Of a stretch of 64,000 bases of DNA, positions 26,436 to 35,149 are shown piece by piece. Source of the stretch: JACMLD01 sp039916305 (GTDB lineage: Bacteria; Bacteroidota; Bacteroidia; Chitinophagales; Chitinophagaceae); NCBI GenBank assembly GCA_039916305.1, contig JBDSLR010000018.1, positions 86,960-150,959 on the forward strand, written 5' to 3'. The notes beneath the pieces are model-generated. The model made no database searches. It was not told the origin of the DNA and saw only the letters and a list, made by a program, of their open reading frames with translations. The position numbers and the translations under genes are program-made. Every line of letters starts with the position of its first letter. The stretch's first letter is position 1.

Positions 26436-26837
26436 ATGAATTTAAACAGGCGCCTTAAATCACATCCGGAACTCCATGCAGGAGCGTTAAACGATATCCT
26501 GTTTATACTGCTGTTCTTTTTCCTGATTGTATCCACCCTGGCCAATCCCAATGTAATTAAGCTCTCCACACCAAAAGCCAAAAGCGATACCAAGGCCAAG
26601 CAAACCGTTATAGTGAATATTAAGCCAAATGGACAATACATTATCAACGGCAAAACGATCAGCATAGAAGAAATCAGGGCATTTGTGCAGCCGTATATTA
26701 CCAAAGACTCCACCCAGGCAACCATTGCTATCAATGCAGATAAAACAGTGCCATTGGAAGATGTTGTGGCCATTATGCGCATTGCCCGCGAAATGGGAGC
26801 CCGCACTACTTTACTGGTGGACAATAAAAAACAATAA
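26436..26837 (+). CDS. ExbD/TolR biopolymer transport protein
   Basis: Partner of the ExbB-like channel, 133 residues. A short cytoplasmic N-terminus leads into one membrane helix (about 17-37) carrying the essential Asp20 in LNDILFILLFF, followed by a periplasmic domain (about 45-133) with TVIVNIKPNGQYIINGK and a final TTLLVDNKK. Separated from exbB by 200 bp that hold a -7-like box, so it may have its own transcript. In Bacteroidota such pairs energise TonB-dependent receptors. Confidence 0.92.
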   Translation: MNLNRRLKSHPELHAGALNDILFILLFFFLIVSTLANPNVIKLSTPKAKSDTKAKQTVIVNIKPNGQYIINGKTISIEEIRAFVQPYITKDSTQATIAINADKTVPLEDVVAIMRIAREMGARTTLLVDNKKQ

Positions 26838-27000
26838 TGGGGAGAATGGGTTCATCAGGGGCGATGCCAGTGCCCAACCAGAAACAGGCTGGAACCAACG
26901 CTGTAATCATAAGCGGACGGAATCAGCCATCCAAACTCCGGCATCACTACCGCCTTAAGCCGCTTGCAGATCTACCCTATATTTACTATTTTGCAGGCTT

Positions 27001-27576
27001 ATGAACCGCAAAAAAGCAATTCTTTCCCTTTTTCTTATTGGCGGTGGTGCCACGGCCGGCTTCTCCGGTTATAAATGGTTCAGCATTCATAAAACACCCG
27101 ACACCGCATTCCTGGACAACCACAAAACGCTTATCGCCAGCCTGGCAGAAACCATTATACCATCAACGGATACCCCAGGAGCCAGGGAAGCCAGCGTACA
27201 CCTCACTATTATAGCTATGATAAAGGAGGTGGCCGACAGAAAAACGAAGAATATTTTTATTGATGGCCTTAAAGAAGTAGATGAGTATGCTTCCGGTAAA
27301 TACAACAAAGCATTTACCACCCTTGCAGCCGCAGAGCAGGTTGAAGTGGTAAGCCATTTCCGTGATAAAGGAAAAAATTATGCCGGCATTATGGGTAAAA
27401 TCAAAAACAAGATCATGGGAAAATCTTTTTTTCATGTACTGAAAGAATACAGCACCATCGCTTTTTGTACCTCCAGACCAGGTGCCACACAAACGCTTAG
27501 CTACGATTTTATACCCGGTAAATACAATGCCTGTATGCCCATGGCACCCGGTCAGAAATCCTGGGCCACAAAATAA
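27001..27576 (+). CDS. Gluconate 2-dehydrogenase subunit 3-family protein
   Basis: Small subunit of a periplasmic membrane-associated dehydrogenase, 191 residues. The N-terminus is a signal-like stretch (MNRKKAILSLFLIGGGATAGF); the body matches the subunit-3 family with LIASLAETIIPSTDTPGAREA near 42-62 and GKSFFHVLKEYSTIAFCTSRPG near 139-160. It is followed after 6 bp by the GMC flavoprotein, the usual arrangement for sugar dehydrogenases, in which the small subunit aids export and stability. No cytochrome c subunit gene is adjacent, so the electron acceptor is unknown. A TATTTTG sequence ends 7 bp before the ATG. Confidence 0.9.
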   Translation: MNRKKAILSLFLIGGGATAGFSGYKWFSIHKTPDTAFLDNHKTLIASLAETIIPSTDTPGAREASVHLTIIAMIKEVADRKTKNIFIDGLKEVDEYASGKYNKAFTTLAAAEQVEVVSHFRDKGKNYAGIMGKIKNKIMGKSFFHVLKEYSTIAFCTSRPGATQTLSYDFIPGKYNACMPMAPGQKSWATK

Positions 27577-27582
27577 TCATAC

Positions 27583-29301
27583 ATGGGAGATCCGAAACAG
27601 GTATATATCAATAACAAAGGTGTTGCAGAAAATACGTACGATGCCATTGTGGTAGGCAGTGGTATCAGTGGTGGCTGGGCTGCAAAAGAATTGTGTGAAA
27701 AAGGATTGAAAACATTATTGCTGGAGCGTGGCCGCAATGTAGAGCACATCAAAGATTATACTACGGCGTCTATGCATTCCTGGGAGTTTGCCAACCGGCT
27801 GGAGATAACAGAAAAAGACAAGGCGGAAAACCCGGTGCAATGCCAGGCGTATGATGAAGGCAGTAAACACTTTTATGTAAGCGACCAGGAACATCCCTAC
27901 ATACAGGCAAAACCTTTTAACTGGATACGCGGTTACCAGGTAGGGGGCCGCTCGCTGGTCTGGGGCAGGCAAACCTACCGGCTGAGTGACCTTGATTTTG
28001 AAGCCAATGCAAAAGATGGATTTGGTGCCGACTGGCCCATCCGTTACAAAGACATTGCCCCCTGGTATGATTATGTAGAAACCTTTGTAGGTATCAGCGG
28101 CCAGGCTGAAGGTATACCGCATTTGCCTGATAGTGTGTTTTTGCCTCCCATGGAAATGAATTGCGTGGAGAAACACTTTAGAGATGAAGTTAAAAAGCAT
28201 TTTAAAGACCGTTCGGTTATACATGGCCGTGTGGCCAATCTTACAAAGGGCTGGAATGGGCGCGGTCCCTGCCAGTACCGTAACCGCTGCGACAGGGGCT
28301 GTCCCTTCAGTGGCTATTTTAGCAGCAATTCAGCTACCCTGCCGGTAGCAGCTGCCACAGGCAACCTTACCTTGCGCCCGCATGCCATTGTGCATGAAAT
28401 TATTTATGATGAAAAAACAAATAAAGCCAGCGGCGTACGCATCATAGATGAGCTCACTAAAAAAACAACGGATTATTTCGCACGCATTGTTTTTTTAAAT
28501 GCTTCTACTGTCGCCACGGCATCCATATTATTGCAGTCCGTCTCTAAACGCTTTCCCAATGGTTTTGGAAATGAAAGCGGGCAGGTAGGACTTAACCTGA
28601 TGGATCACCACATGGGTGCCGGCGCCACCGGCCGGTACGAAGGTTTTAAAGACCAGTACTATTCAGGCAGAAGGCCAACAGGCATTTACATTCCCCGGTT
28701 CAGGAATATCAATGAACAATCCAGACATCCTGACTTTATACGCGGTTATGGCTACCAGGCAGATGGGGAACGCAGTGAATGGCGTGATAATATGCAGGCG
28801 GACGACAGTTTTGGCGCTGCATATAAACAGAGCCTTGCACAACCCGGTCCCTGGACCATGTGGATGGGCGCCTGGGGAGAATGCCTTCCTAACCCTGAAA
28901 ATAAAGTAACACTGGAGAAAGATAAAAAAGACAAATGGGGATTACCGCTGGTAAATATCAATTTTGAATATGGTAACAATGAAGCTGCCATGCGCAAAGA
29001 CGCGCAGCAAAGTGCAGCCGAAATGCTGAGTGCAGCAGGCTTTACCGGCGTACAGCCATTTGATTACCATACAACTGCTGGTTCGGCAGTGCATGAAATG
29101 GGTACTGCCCGTATGGGCCGCGATCCCAAAACATCTGTAGTCAATGAACATAATCAGGTACACGAAGCAAAGAATGTTTTTATAACCGATGGCAGTTGCA
29201 TGACCTCGGCCGGTTGCCAAAACCCTTCACTTACCTATATGGCGTTAACTGCAAGGGCGTGCGACTTTGCAGTAAATGAACTGAAGAAAAATAACCTGTA
29301 A
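27583..29301 (+). CDS. GMC-family FAD-dependent dehydrogenase, large subunit
   Basis: Flavoprotein of 572 residues that oxidises a sugar or alcohol. The Rossmann FAD motif VVGSGISGGWAA is at about 22-33, with ERG at the end of the second strand; GGRSLVWGRQTYR (about 121-133) resembles the flavin-positioning GMC motif. The active-site His lies in AVHEMGTARMG and the Asn in CQNPSLT near the C-terminus. No own signal peptide is seen, consistent with export together with the subunit-3 protein encoded 6 bp upstream. Cysteines in CQYRNRCDRGCPFSGYF (about 226-242) resemble the Cys cluster of gluconate and glucoside-3-dehydrogenases. Substrate is inferred only. Confidence 0.92.
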   Translation: MGDPKQVYINNKGVAENTYDAIVVGSGISGGWAAKELCEKGLKTLLLERGRNVEHIKDYTTASMHSWEFANRLEITEKDKAENPVQCQAYDEGSKHFYVSDQEHPYIQAKPFNWIRGYQVGGRSLVWGRQTYRLSDLDFEANAKDGFGADWPIRYKDIAPWYDYVETFVGISGQAEGIPHLPDSVFLPPMEMNCVEKHFRDEVKKHFKDRSVIHGRVANLTKGWNGRGPCQYRNRCDRGCPFSGYFSSNSATLPVAAATGNLTLRPHAIVHEIIYDEKTNKASGVRIIDELTKKTTDYFARIVFLNASTVATASILLQSVSKRFPNGFGNESGQVGLNLMDHHMGAGATGRYEGFKDQYYSGRRPTGIYIPRFRNINEQSRHPDFIRGYGYQADGERSEWRDNMQADDSFGAAYKQSLAQPGPWTMWMGAWGECLPNPENKVTLEKDKKDKWGLPLVNINFEYGNNEAAMRKDAQQSAAEMLSAAGFTGVQPFDYHTTAGSAVHEMGTARMGRDPKTSVVNEHNQVHEAKNVFITDGSCMTSAGCQNPSLTYMALTARACDFAVNELKKNNL

Positions 29302-29343
29302 TGCCAGCGTTGTCTGAACGGGGGTGGGGTAGGGATGAAAATA

Positions 29344-29395
29344 ATTGATTGGATTTTGAAAGATCCCGCATAATACATGGCCCCTGCCAATCAAT
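29344..29395. terminator. Putative bidirectional terminator between GMC gene and prmC
   Basis: Perfect 9-bp inverted repeat ATTGATTGG (29344-29352) / CCAATCAAT (29387-29395) with a 34-nt loop, between convergent genes; no strong T run, so the call is tentative. Confidence 0.4.
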
Positions 29396-29397
29396 CA

Positions 29398-30285
29398 TCA
29401 AACAATTCTAACCATCCGGTCACGTCCCTGCATATCTTTTCTTAATTCAATATTGGCAAAGCCCTTTTGCTTGTAAAGATCGATAATGTCATTTCCCATC
29501 GCTTCATGAATTTCCAGGTAGATGCGCCCATTTTCTTTGAGCTGTTTTTTGGCAAAATCTGCAATGATTTTATAAAACAGTAAGGGGTCATTATTCTCTA
29601 CAAAAAGTGCCAGGCTGGGTTCATATTGCAGCACATTGGCCGCCATGCTTTCTTTATCGCTTTCCGGAATATAGGGCGGGTTGCTAACGATAATATCAAA
29701 CATCGGTAATGCTTCCCAGGATGTTTCAGCTAAGATGTCCAGCTCGTAAAAATGAATATTCAGTTTTTGATCAGCGGCATTTTTCCGGGCAACGTGTAAA
29801 GCGCCTTCACTAATGTCGGCTGCATGCACATCAAAAGCTGGCAAGCTTTTCTTTATGGCCAATGGTATGCAGCCACTGCCGGTACCAATATCAAGAATTG
29901 TTTTATTAACGGGCACCTGACTATGAATTCCTGACTTGGGACTTATATTGTCTTTCACCAGCCAGTCTACCAATTCCTCTGTTTCAGGTCGAGGTATCAG
30001 TACATTTTCGTCCACGTACAGCTGCATATCGTAAAACCAGGCTTGGTGTAAAACATATTGCAGGGGTTCATTCCGCAGCAAGGCAGCAGTGTACTGTTCC
30101 AGCATCTTTTGCTGCTGCAAAGACAGCGGAACGGTTTTGTTAACCACCCGGTCTATTCTTTTCCACCCGGTGATATGTTCCATCAAAAGTTCAGTTACAT
30201 TGCCCGCTTCTCTTTCATCATACACATGAAAAAGCTGGAAACGTATTTGCTGACTGGCTTCATGAATGGTCATGGGGGCAAACAT
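29398..30285 (-). CDS. prmC: Release factor glutamine methyltransferase
   Basis: Methylates the GGQ glutamine of peptide chain release factors with S-adenosylmethionine. An N-terminal helical domain (about 1-95) precedes the Rossmann methyltransferase with motif I ILDIGTGSGCIPLAI (about 131-145) and the catalytic NPPY in VSNPPYIPESD (about 198). Length 295 is usual. The start at 30285 (MFAPMTIHEAS) or Met5 (30273) is possible. Divergent from ribD; a TAAATTTG box lies 45 bp upstream. Confidence 0.96.
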   Translation of the reverse strand: MFAPMTIHEASQQIRFQLFHVYDEREAGNVTELLMEHITGWKRIDRVVNKTVPLSLQQQKMLEQYTAALLRNEPLQYVLHQAWFYDMQLYVDENVLIPRPETEELVDWLVKDNISPKSGIHSQVPVNKTILDIGTGSGCIPLAIKKSLPAFDVHAADISEGALHVARKNAADQKLNIHFYELDILAETSWEALPMFDIIVSNPPYIPESDKESMAANVLQYEPSLALFVENNDPLLFYKIIADFAKKQLKENGRIYLEIHEAMGNDIIDLYKQKGFANIELRKDMQGRDRMVRIV

Positions 30286-30329
30286 ACGGAGAAACGTGCG
30301 CTTGGGCTCCCGGCATATATTTAGTTTGG

Positions 30330-30337
30330 CAAATTTA
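30330..30337 (-). promoter_or_regulatory. -7 promoter box of prmC
   Basis: Minus-strand TAAATTTG, exact consensus, about 45 nt before the prmC ATG. Confidence 0.4.
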
Positions 30338-30397
30338 ACTGGCGGTTCCGTGCAGCGTTAGCTTAAGACTGGCAGCGCACAGCTGACGCCAATCCTG

Positions 30398-30405
30398 TAC
30401 TTTTG
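30398..30405 (+). promoter_or_regulatory. -7 promoter box of ribD
   Basis: TACTTTTG, exact consensus. It ends 5 bp before the TTG that homology favours as start, so a transcript from here would be leaderless, or translation starts at the ATG at 30432. Confidence 0.5.
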
Positions 30406-30410
30406 CGCTC

Positions 30411-31454
30411 TTGCGAACACACGAGATATACATGCAGCGTTGTATTGAGCTGGCCAGCCTTGGTGCCGGTGCTGTTGCACCTAACCCCCTGGTAGGTGCT
30501 GTGCTTGTTTATGAAGATAGAATAATTGGAGAGGGCTATCACATGCAGTATGGCCAGGCTCATGCCGAAGTAAATTGCATCAACGCGGTGGTGGAAGAAG
30601 ATAAGACCCTGCTGTCAAAAGCTACGCTCTATGTGTCGCTGGAACCTTGCGCCCACTTTGGCAAAACACCACCCTGTGCAGATCTGATTATTGCAAAAAA
30701 AATATCCCGTGTTGTTGTTGGCTGCCGCGATCCTTTTGCCGCCGTAGATGGTAAAGGGATGGAGAAACTGACAGCTGCCGGGGTGGAAGTAATACAGCCG
30801 GTACTGGAAGTGGCCTGTAAAGCATTGAACAAACGTTTTTTTACTTTTCACGTACAGCAGCGGCCCTATATTATTTTAAAATGGGCGCAAACTGCCAATG
30901 GTTTTATTGGTAAAACAGATCATTCCCGCTTACTGGTAAGCAATGCTTTTACCAACCGCCTGGTACACAAATGGCGCAGCGAAGAAACCTCCATCCTGGT
31001 AGGTACTCGTACAGCTTTATATGATAATCCTTCGCTTACCAACCGACTATGGACTGGCAATAACCCTGTGCGTTTGGTGCTGGATATGGACCTCCGTTTA
31101 CCGGATTCTTCACAATTGTTTGACGGCTCTGTCCGTACCATTGTTTTTAACAGCCAGCAGCAGAAAGAACTGGGCAATATTTTGTATTACCGGCTTACAA
31201 AAGAAGAAAGTATTGTGCAGCAGGTTTGTAAAGCCCTTTACCAGTTAAATATACAATCTGTACTGGTAGAAGGTGGTGCCCGGCTGCTGCAGTCTTTTAT
31301 CGATGAAAAAAAATATGATGAAGCCAGGATAATCACCAACACCTGTTTACAAACAACTGACGGCATACCGGCGCCGGTCACAGGTAATATGTTGCTGCAG
31401 GATACAGTGACGCTGCTAACAGATGCCATTCATTTTTATCAACCTGTATTGTAA
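30411..31454 (+). CDS. ribD: Bifunctional riboflavin biosynthesis deaminase/reductase RibD
   Basis: Carries out the second and third steps of riboflavin synthesis. The N-terminal deaminase (about 1-145) has the zinc motif HAEVN and PCAHFGKTPPC; the C-terminal reductase (about 150-347) has the NADPH-binding VEGGARLLQSF and ILVGTRTALYDNP. The start is a TTG: in-frame stop TGA lies at 30384, and the only other candidate is ATG 30432, which would lose HEIY, a segment matching the E/D-YYM start of the family. First of a likely operon with the EamA and IMPACT genes (gaps 11 and 36 bp). No other rib genes are in the window. Confidence 0.95.
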   Translation: MRTHEIYMQRCIELASLGAGAVAPNPLVGAVLVYEDRIIGEGYHMQYGQAHAEVNCINAVVEEDKTLLSKATLYVSLEPCAHFGKTPPCADLIIAKKISRVVVGCRDPFAAVDGKGMEKLTAAGVEVIQPVLEVACKALNKRFFTFHVQQRPYIILKWAQTANGFIGKTDHSRLLVSNAFTNRLVHKWRSEETSILVGTRTALYDNPSLTNRLWTGNNPVRLVLDMDLRLPDSSQLFDGSVRTIVFNSQQQKELGNILYYRLTKEESIVQQVCKALYQLNIQSVLVEGGARLLQSFIDEKKYDEARIITNTCLQTTDGIPAPVTGNMLLQDTVTLLTDAIHFYQPVL

Positions 31455-31465
31455 ACCGGGCAGCT

Positions 31466-32338
31466 ATGTTTTTTTTGACAGGCAGCATATTATTAACGTC
31501 TTACCTTACGCTTGCTTTCACCATAACAAAGCGGCTGGGCATCAATACCTTCCAGGCCATTGTTTTTAATTATTTAACCTGTGTTATCACCGGTTCATTT
31601 TTTAACGGGCATTTTCCGCTGGATGCAGAAGCTATTCGTCAGCCATGGTTTATATGGGCAGTGTTGATGGGCGCGGTGTTTATTGCTACTTTTAATATAG
31701 TTGCATTTACTGCGCAGCAGCTGGGTGTTTCAGTTGCTTCGGTATCGTATAAACTGTCCATGGTTATTCCCTTTGTGTTTTCAGTATGGTTGTACAAAGA
31801 ACCGCTAACTATTTTAAAATTGCTGGGTATTGTGCTGGCGCTGGTAGCCGTGTACCTTACGGTGAGGCGGCACAACAAACAACCCGGTAAAAAGAATAAT
31901 AAATGGTTACTGGCTTTACCCGTGTTACTTTTTGCGGGCAGTGGTTTGCTGGATACCATGATAAAATATACAGAACAGCGTTTTTTAAATGGCCAGAACA
32001 ACAATGATTTTTTGATCACTGCTTTTGCCAGCGCCGCTACTGTTGGCCTGGTGATACTGTTAATGCTGGTCATTACCGGTAAGCAAATATTGGATCGTAA
32101 AGCAGTGCTGGCCGGGGTGGCTATTGGGTTTCCTAATTACTTTTCCATCTGGTGTCTTATGGTGGTATTAAAAAAATATACCGGTAACAGTTCTGCCATT
32201 ATACCTATTAATAATATGGGTATTGTATTGTTCAGCGCAGTAGCCGCATGGTTATTGTTTAAAGAAAGATTGTCCTGGGTAAACTGGCTGGGCATTGCTT
32301 TATCTGTGTGTGCCATCGCATTGATTGCATTTGGATAA
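31466..32338 (+). CDS. EamA/DMT-family transporter
   Basis: Inner-membrane protein of 290 residues with ten predicted helices in two EamA-like halves, such as FFLTGSILLTSYLTLAF at the start and AVAAWLLFKERLSWVNWLGIAL near the end, the latter being the typical final EamA signature. Such transporters move metabolites including amino acids, nucleosides or riboflavin. It follows ribD by 11 bp; transport of a flavin or precursor is a tempting but unproven idea, since the flavin transporters of this superfamily are only one of many branches. Confidence 0.9.
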   Translation: MFFLTGSILLTSYLTLAFTITKRLGINTFQAIVFNYLTCVITGSFFNGHFPLDAEAIRQPWFIWAVLMGAVFIATFNIVAFTAQQLGVSVASVSYKLSMVIPFVFSVWLYKEPLTILKLLGIVLALVAVYLTVRRHNKQPGKKNNKWLLALPVLLFAGSGLLDTMIKYTEQRFLNGQNNNDFLITAFASAATVGLVILLMLVITGKQILDRKAVLAGVAIGFPNYFSIWCLMVVLKKYTGNSSAIIPINNMGIVLFSAVAAWLLFKERLSWVNWLGIALSVCAIALIAFG

Positions 32339-32374
32339 GCCCCTTAAATGCCAATGGGGAAATAAAAAACTACC

Positions 32375-32983
32375 ATGACAGAAAAAGAGTTTTATTATAC
32401 TATTGAGAAAACGGCCAACGCCACATTTACAGACAGGGGCAGCCGTTTTATTGCATTTGCGTTTCCTATTGCGGTCAAAGAAGATTTTAAATTGCACCTG
32501 GCAGCGGTTAAGACAGCGCATGCCAAGGCCACGCATTTTTGCTTTGCCTACCGCATCGGGTTAGATGGAAACAATTTTAGATCGGGCGACGACGGCGAAC
32601 CTTCCGGAACTGCCGGCAAGCCTATACTGGGGCAGATAGATAGCAAGGAATTAACCAATACACTTATTATTGTGGTGCGTTATTTTGGCGGCTCATTGCT
32701 GGGGGTGCCCGGCTTAATCAACGCCTATAAAACGGCGGCTTCGCTGGTACTGCAGGTTACGCCGGTGCAGCAAAAACAGGTAGAAGTCAATTATCACCTG
32801 CAGTTCGATTATACCATGATGAATGATATTATGACGATTGTAAAACTATATAATTGCAGTATCCTCAGCCAGGAAATGCAACTATTCTGCAGCATGAATG
32901 TTGGTATACCGGTTAACCGGGTAGATTCTATCTTAAACCGTTTGCAGGATATCCGTAATATAGAAGTGGTGAAGCTGAAATAA
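32375..32983 (+). CDS. IMPACT/YigZ family protein
   Basis: Cytoplasmic protein of 202 residues of the YigZ/UPF0029 family. The N-terminal domain (about 1-125) includes DRGSRFIAFAFPI, HFCFAYRIG, SGDDGEPSGTAGKPIL and VVRYFGGSLLGVPGLINAY, the family's most conserved stretches. The C-terminal DUF1949 domain (about 135-200) is ferredoxin-like. Function is linked to translation regulation in eukaryotic IMPACT; the bacterial role is not settled. Follows the EamA gene by 36 bp. Confidence 0.93.
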   Translation: MTEKEFYYTIEKTANATFTDRGSRFIAFAFPIAVKEDFKLHLAAVKTAHAKATHFCFAYRIGLDGNNFRSGDDGEPSGTAGKPILGQIDSKELTNTLIIVVRYFGGSLLGVPGLINAYKTAASLVLQVTPVQQKQVEVNYHLQFDYTMMNDIMTIVKLYNCSILSQEMQLFCSMNVGIPVNRVDSILNRLQDIRNIEVVKLK

Positions 32984-33110
32984 TCAAAGCGCTGCAGGAT
33001 AACCATTGATAGCCGGAGATTAATATGACCAATAATATGCGAATCCGGGCGCTATTTTCTTTATTGATACGGGTTTAACCAGCAGAAGATTTATGACGGC
33101 CTCATCAAAT

Positions 33111-34013
33111 TTATCTTTTAAACCTGGCGCTCACTACCAAATCTTTACTACCTGGCATATAAGTATAAAAACCTTCGCCGGTTTTAACGCCCAGCCTGCC
33201 TGCCATTACCATATTTATCAATAACGGGCAGGGCGCATATTTTGGATTGCCAAATCCATCCTGCAATACCTTTAAAATGGAAAGACAGGTATCCAGCCCG
33301 ATGAAATCTGCCAGTTGTAAGGGCCCCATGGGATGGGCCATGCCCAGCTTCATAACGGTGTCAATTTCTGCTACGCCAGCAACGCCTTCATACAAACTAT
33401 ACACCGCTTCATTAATCATGGGCATCAGGATGCGGTTGGCAATAAAGCCCGGGTAATCATTTACCACGCAGGGTGTTTTTCCCAGTTGGGTACTAAGTGC
33501 AACAATAGCTGCGGTTACTGCAGAGCCGGTTGCATAGCCATTGATAATTTCAACCAGCTTCATCACCGGTACCGGGTTCATGAAATGCATACCAATGACC
33601 ATTTCAGGCCTTTTGGTTGCTGCCGCAATTTTTGTAATGGAGATGGACGAAGTATTGGTTGCAAGAATAGCTCCTGCCGGGGCTGCTGCATCTATTTGTT
33701 TAAAAATGTCCAGTTTAAGATCTGTGTGCTCTGTGGCGGCTTCTATAATCAGTTGCGCATCTTTTACACCAGCTGCTATGGAGGTGCAGGTAAAGAGGTT
33801 GCCAAGCGTTTGCTGTTTTATTTCGTCAGTAATGGTTTCTTTATTCAGCTGCCGGTCAAGATTCTTTGTAATGGTGGCAATGGCTTTGTCAAGCTGCGGC
33901 TGAGAGACATCGATAATCTGTACGCTAAAACCATTTTGTGCAAATACATGGGCAATGCCGTTACCCATGGTACCGGCGCCAATAACTGCGATTTGCTGAA
34001 TAGAATGAACCAT
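33111..34013 (-). CDS. 3-hydroxybutyryl/3-hydroxyacyl-CoA dehydrogenase
   Basis: NAD-dependent dehydrogenase of short-chain 3-hydroxyacyl-CoA, about 300 residues. NAD-binding VIGAGTMGNGIAHVFA (about 8-23), catalytic His in IGMHFMNPVPVM (about 140) and Glu in LVEIING, Asn region of PGFIANRIL, and the C-terminal helical dimerisation domain (about 190-290) are all present. The Met at 34013 was chosen because a consensus -7 box occupies 34062-34069, over the upstream TTG at 34064. Stands alone; other beta-oxidation or butanoate genes are not nearby. Confidence 0.94.
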   Translation of the reverse strand: MVHSIQQIAVIGAGTMGNGIAHVFAQNGFSVQIIDVSQPQLDKAIATITKNLDRQLNKETITDEIKQQTLGNLFTCTSIAAGVKDAQLIIEAATEHTDLKLDIFKQIDAAAPAGAILATNTSSISITKIAAATKRPEMVIGMHFMNPVPVMKLVEIINGYATGSAVTAAIVALSTQLGKTPCVVNDYPGFIANRILMPMINEAVYSLYEGVAGVAEIDTVMKLGMAHPMGPLQLADFIGLDTCLSILKVLQDGFGNPKYAPCPLLINMVMAGRLGVKTGEGFYTYMPGSKDLVVSARFKR

Positions 34014-34061
34014 ATGGAGGATGTGTGATAGCTGATTTTTTGATACCTTATATTTTGTAGA

Positions 34062-34069
34062 CAAAAATA
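34062..34069 (-). promoter_or_regulatory. -7 promoter box of the hydroxyacyl-CoA dehydrogenase gene
   Basis: Minus-strand TATTTTTG, exact consensus, about 50 nt before the ATG at 34013. It rules out the longer reading frame beginning at 34064. Confidence 0.55.
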
Positions 34070-34281
34070 TTTTTCTATTGACTGTTCAGCCAGGTTATCC
34101 AGCTGAACGGATTGCGACGCCAGCCGAAAGATTGTCTGGCAGGCAACGATGCTGCTGTGAAAATATACAGCTGGTATCAACATTATTCTTTTGAACAAGA
34201 CACATGTTCAGTTTTTACGAAATCTTCCTGGTAAGGCGTATCAGTTACGCGCAAACATTCAACATCACCTGGTGCAGACAA

Positions 34282-34917
34282 TTATTTATTCTTAAAATCT
34301 CCCCTTTTCCAGGCACTGATAAAATCAGCCCAGGCCAATGGGTTCAGCAGACCAATAGGCGGCGTTTGACCGGAATAGTAATATTTTTTAGCGCCCTGGG
34401 CAAGTGCATAGTTGGCAGATTCACGGCCATCACGTGGCATACTGCGCATTAATGCACGTCTGGTGGCTGCATCATTGTTTTTGCGGGCTATTTCCAGGTT
34501 ATCAGAAGGTATGTCTGTGTTTACAAAATCGCGTTCAAACTGCTCCCGGGTAGGCCGCGGTTTAATGATAGTGGCTGGCAGGTAAACGGTATCTGTTACC
34601 ATCAGCTGTATAATGCTTTGCTGGTTGCCTTCCAGATCGCGGGGCACATCTACTATTTTAGGCTTATAGCCAATACTGGTAAACTCTACTTTATCGCCTT
34701 TAAGTACCACAATGGAAAAAACACCCTGCTCGTTACTCATGGTACCCCGGTTTTGCCCTTTCACAATCACACTTACCGAGGGAATGCCTTTCAGGCTGTC
34801 TGCCGTCATTACAATACCATATAGTTGTACCACAGAATCTTTCAACTGGGTAAACTGCGCCTGTGATTTAAATACAATGGCAGTAGCAAACAAAATAAAA
34901 AGTAGCAATCTCTTCAT
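34282..34917 (-). CDS. Exported carboxypeptidase-regulatory-like domain protein
   Basis: A 211-residue exported protein with signal peptide about 1-20. Residues about 28-110 form a CarboxypepD_reg-like beta-sandwich: VQLYGIVMTADSLKGIPSVSV, NRGTMSNEQGVFSIVVLKGD and VEFTSIGYKPK, the same module that opens SusC-type receptors. Here no TonB box, plug or barrel follows; instead there is a helical, Arg/Asn-rich C-terminal part (about 120-211). Such short proteins are common in Bacteroidota; function is unknown. The leader AAACAACTAT resembles that of the DUF1080 gene. Confidence 0.82.
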   Translation of the reverse strand: MKRLLLFILFATAIVFKSQAQFTQLKDSVVQLYGIVMTADSLKGIPSVSVIVKGQNRGTMSNEQGVFSIVVLKGDKVEFTSIGYKPKIVDVPRDLEGNQQSIIQLMVTDTVYLPATIIKPRPTREQFERDFVNTDIPSDNLEIARKNNDAATRRALMRSMPRDGRESANYALAQGAKKYYYSGQTPPIGLLNPLAWADFISAWKRGDFKNK

Positions 34918-35103
34918 CCGTAATAGTTGTTTTTTTAACGCCGGTTATTTATTTACAGGCAAACCGAAACCGCCGCCGCCCTTGCTTAATTAATTCGTTT
35001 TTAATTACCTGCAACTGTTGAAGGGCAAAAAAACTGCCCGGGTATGGGTCAAAGATAATTACTTCATTTTTTAGAAATACAACAAATTGCCCCTGCTATT
35101 GGT

Positions 35104-35111
35104 TAATTTTG
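35104..35111 (+). promoter_or_regulatory. -7 promoter box of the Mrp-family gene
   Basis: TAATTTTG, exact consensus, 38 bp before the ATG at 35150; a TTG at 35087-35089 is a weak -33 candidate with a short 14-bp spacer. Confidence 0.5.
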
Positions 35112-35149
35112 CGGCAAAATAGTTTTTTAACATAACCTTTTTATCGATA

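Noticed and set aside
25522..26837. Flagellar MotAB stator reading of the channel pair
   Set aside because: The second gene has the short ExbD/TolR layout with Asp20 and no peptidoglycan-binding OmpA domain, and no flagellar genes are present.
33333..34028. 231-codon open frame on the plus strand
   Set aside because: Antisense to the hydroxyacyl-CoA dehydrogenase gene; product is Cys/His/Asn-rich with no recognisable fold.
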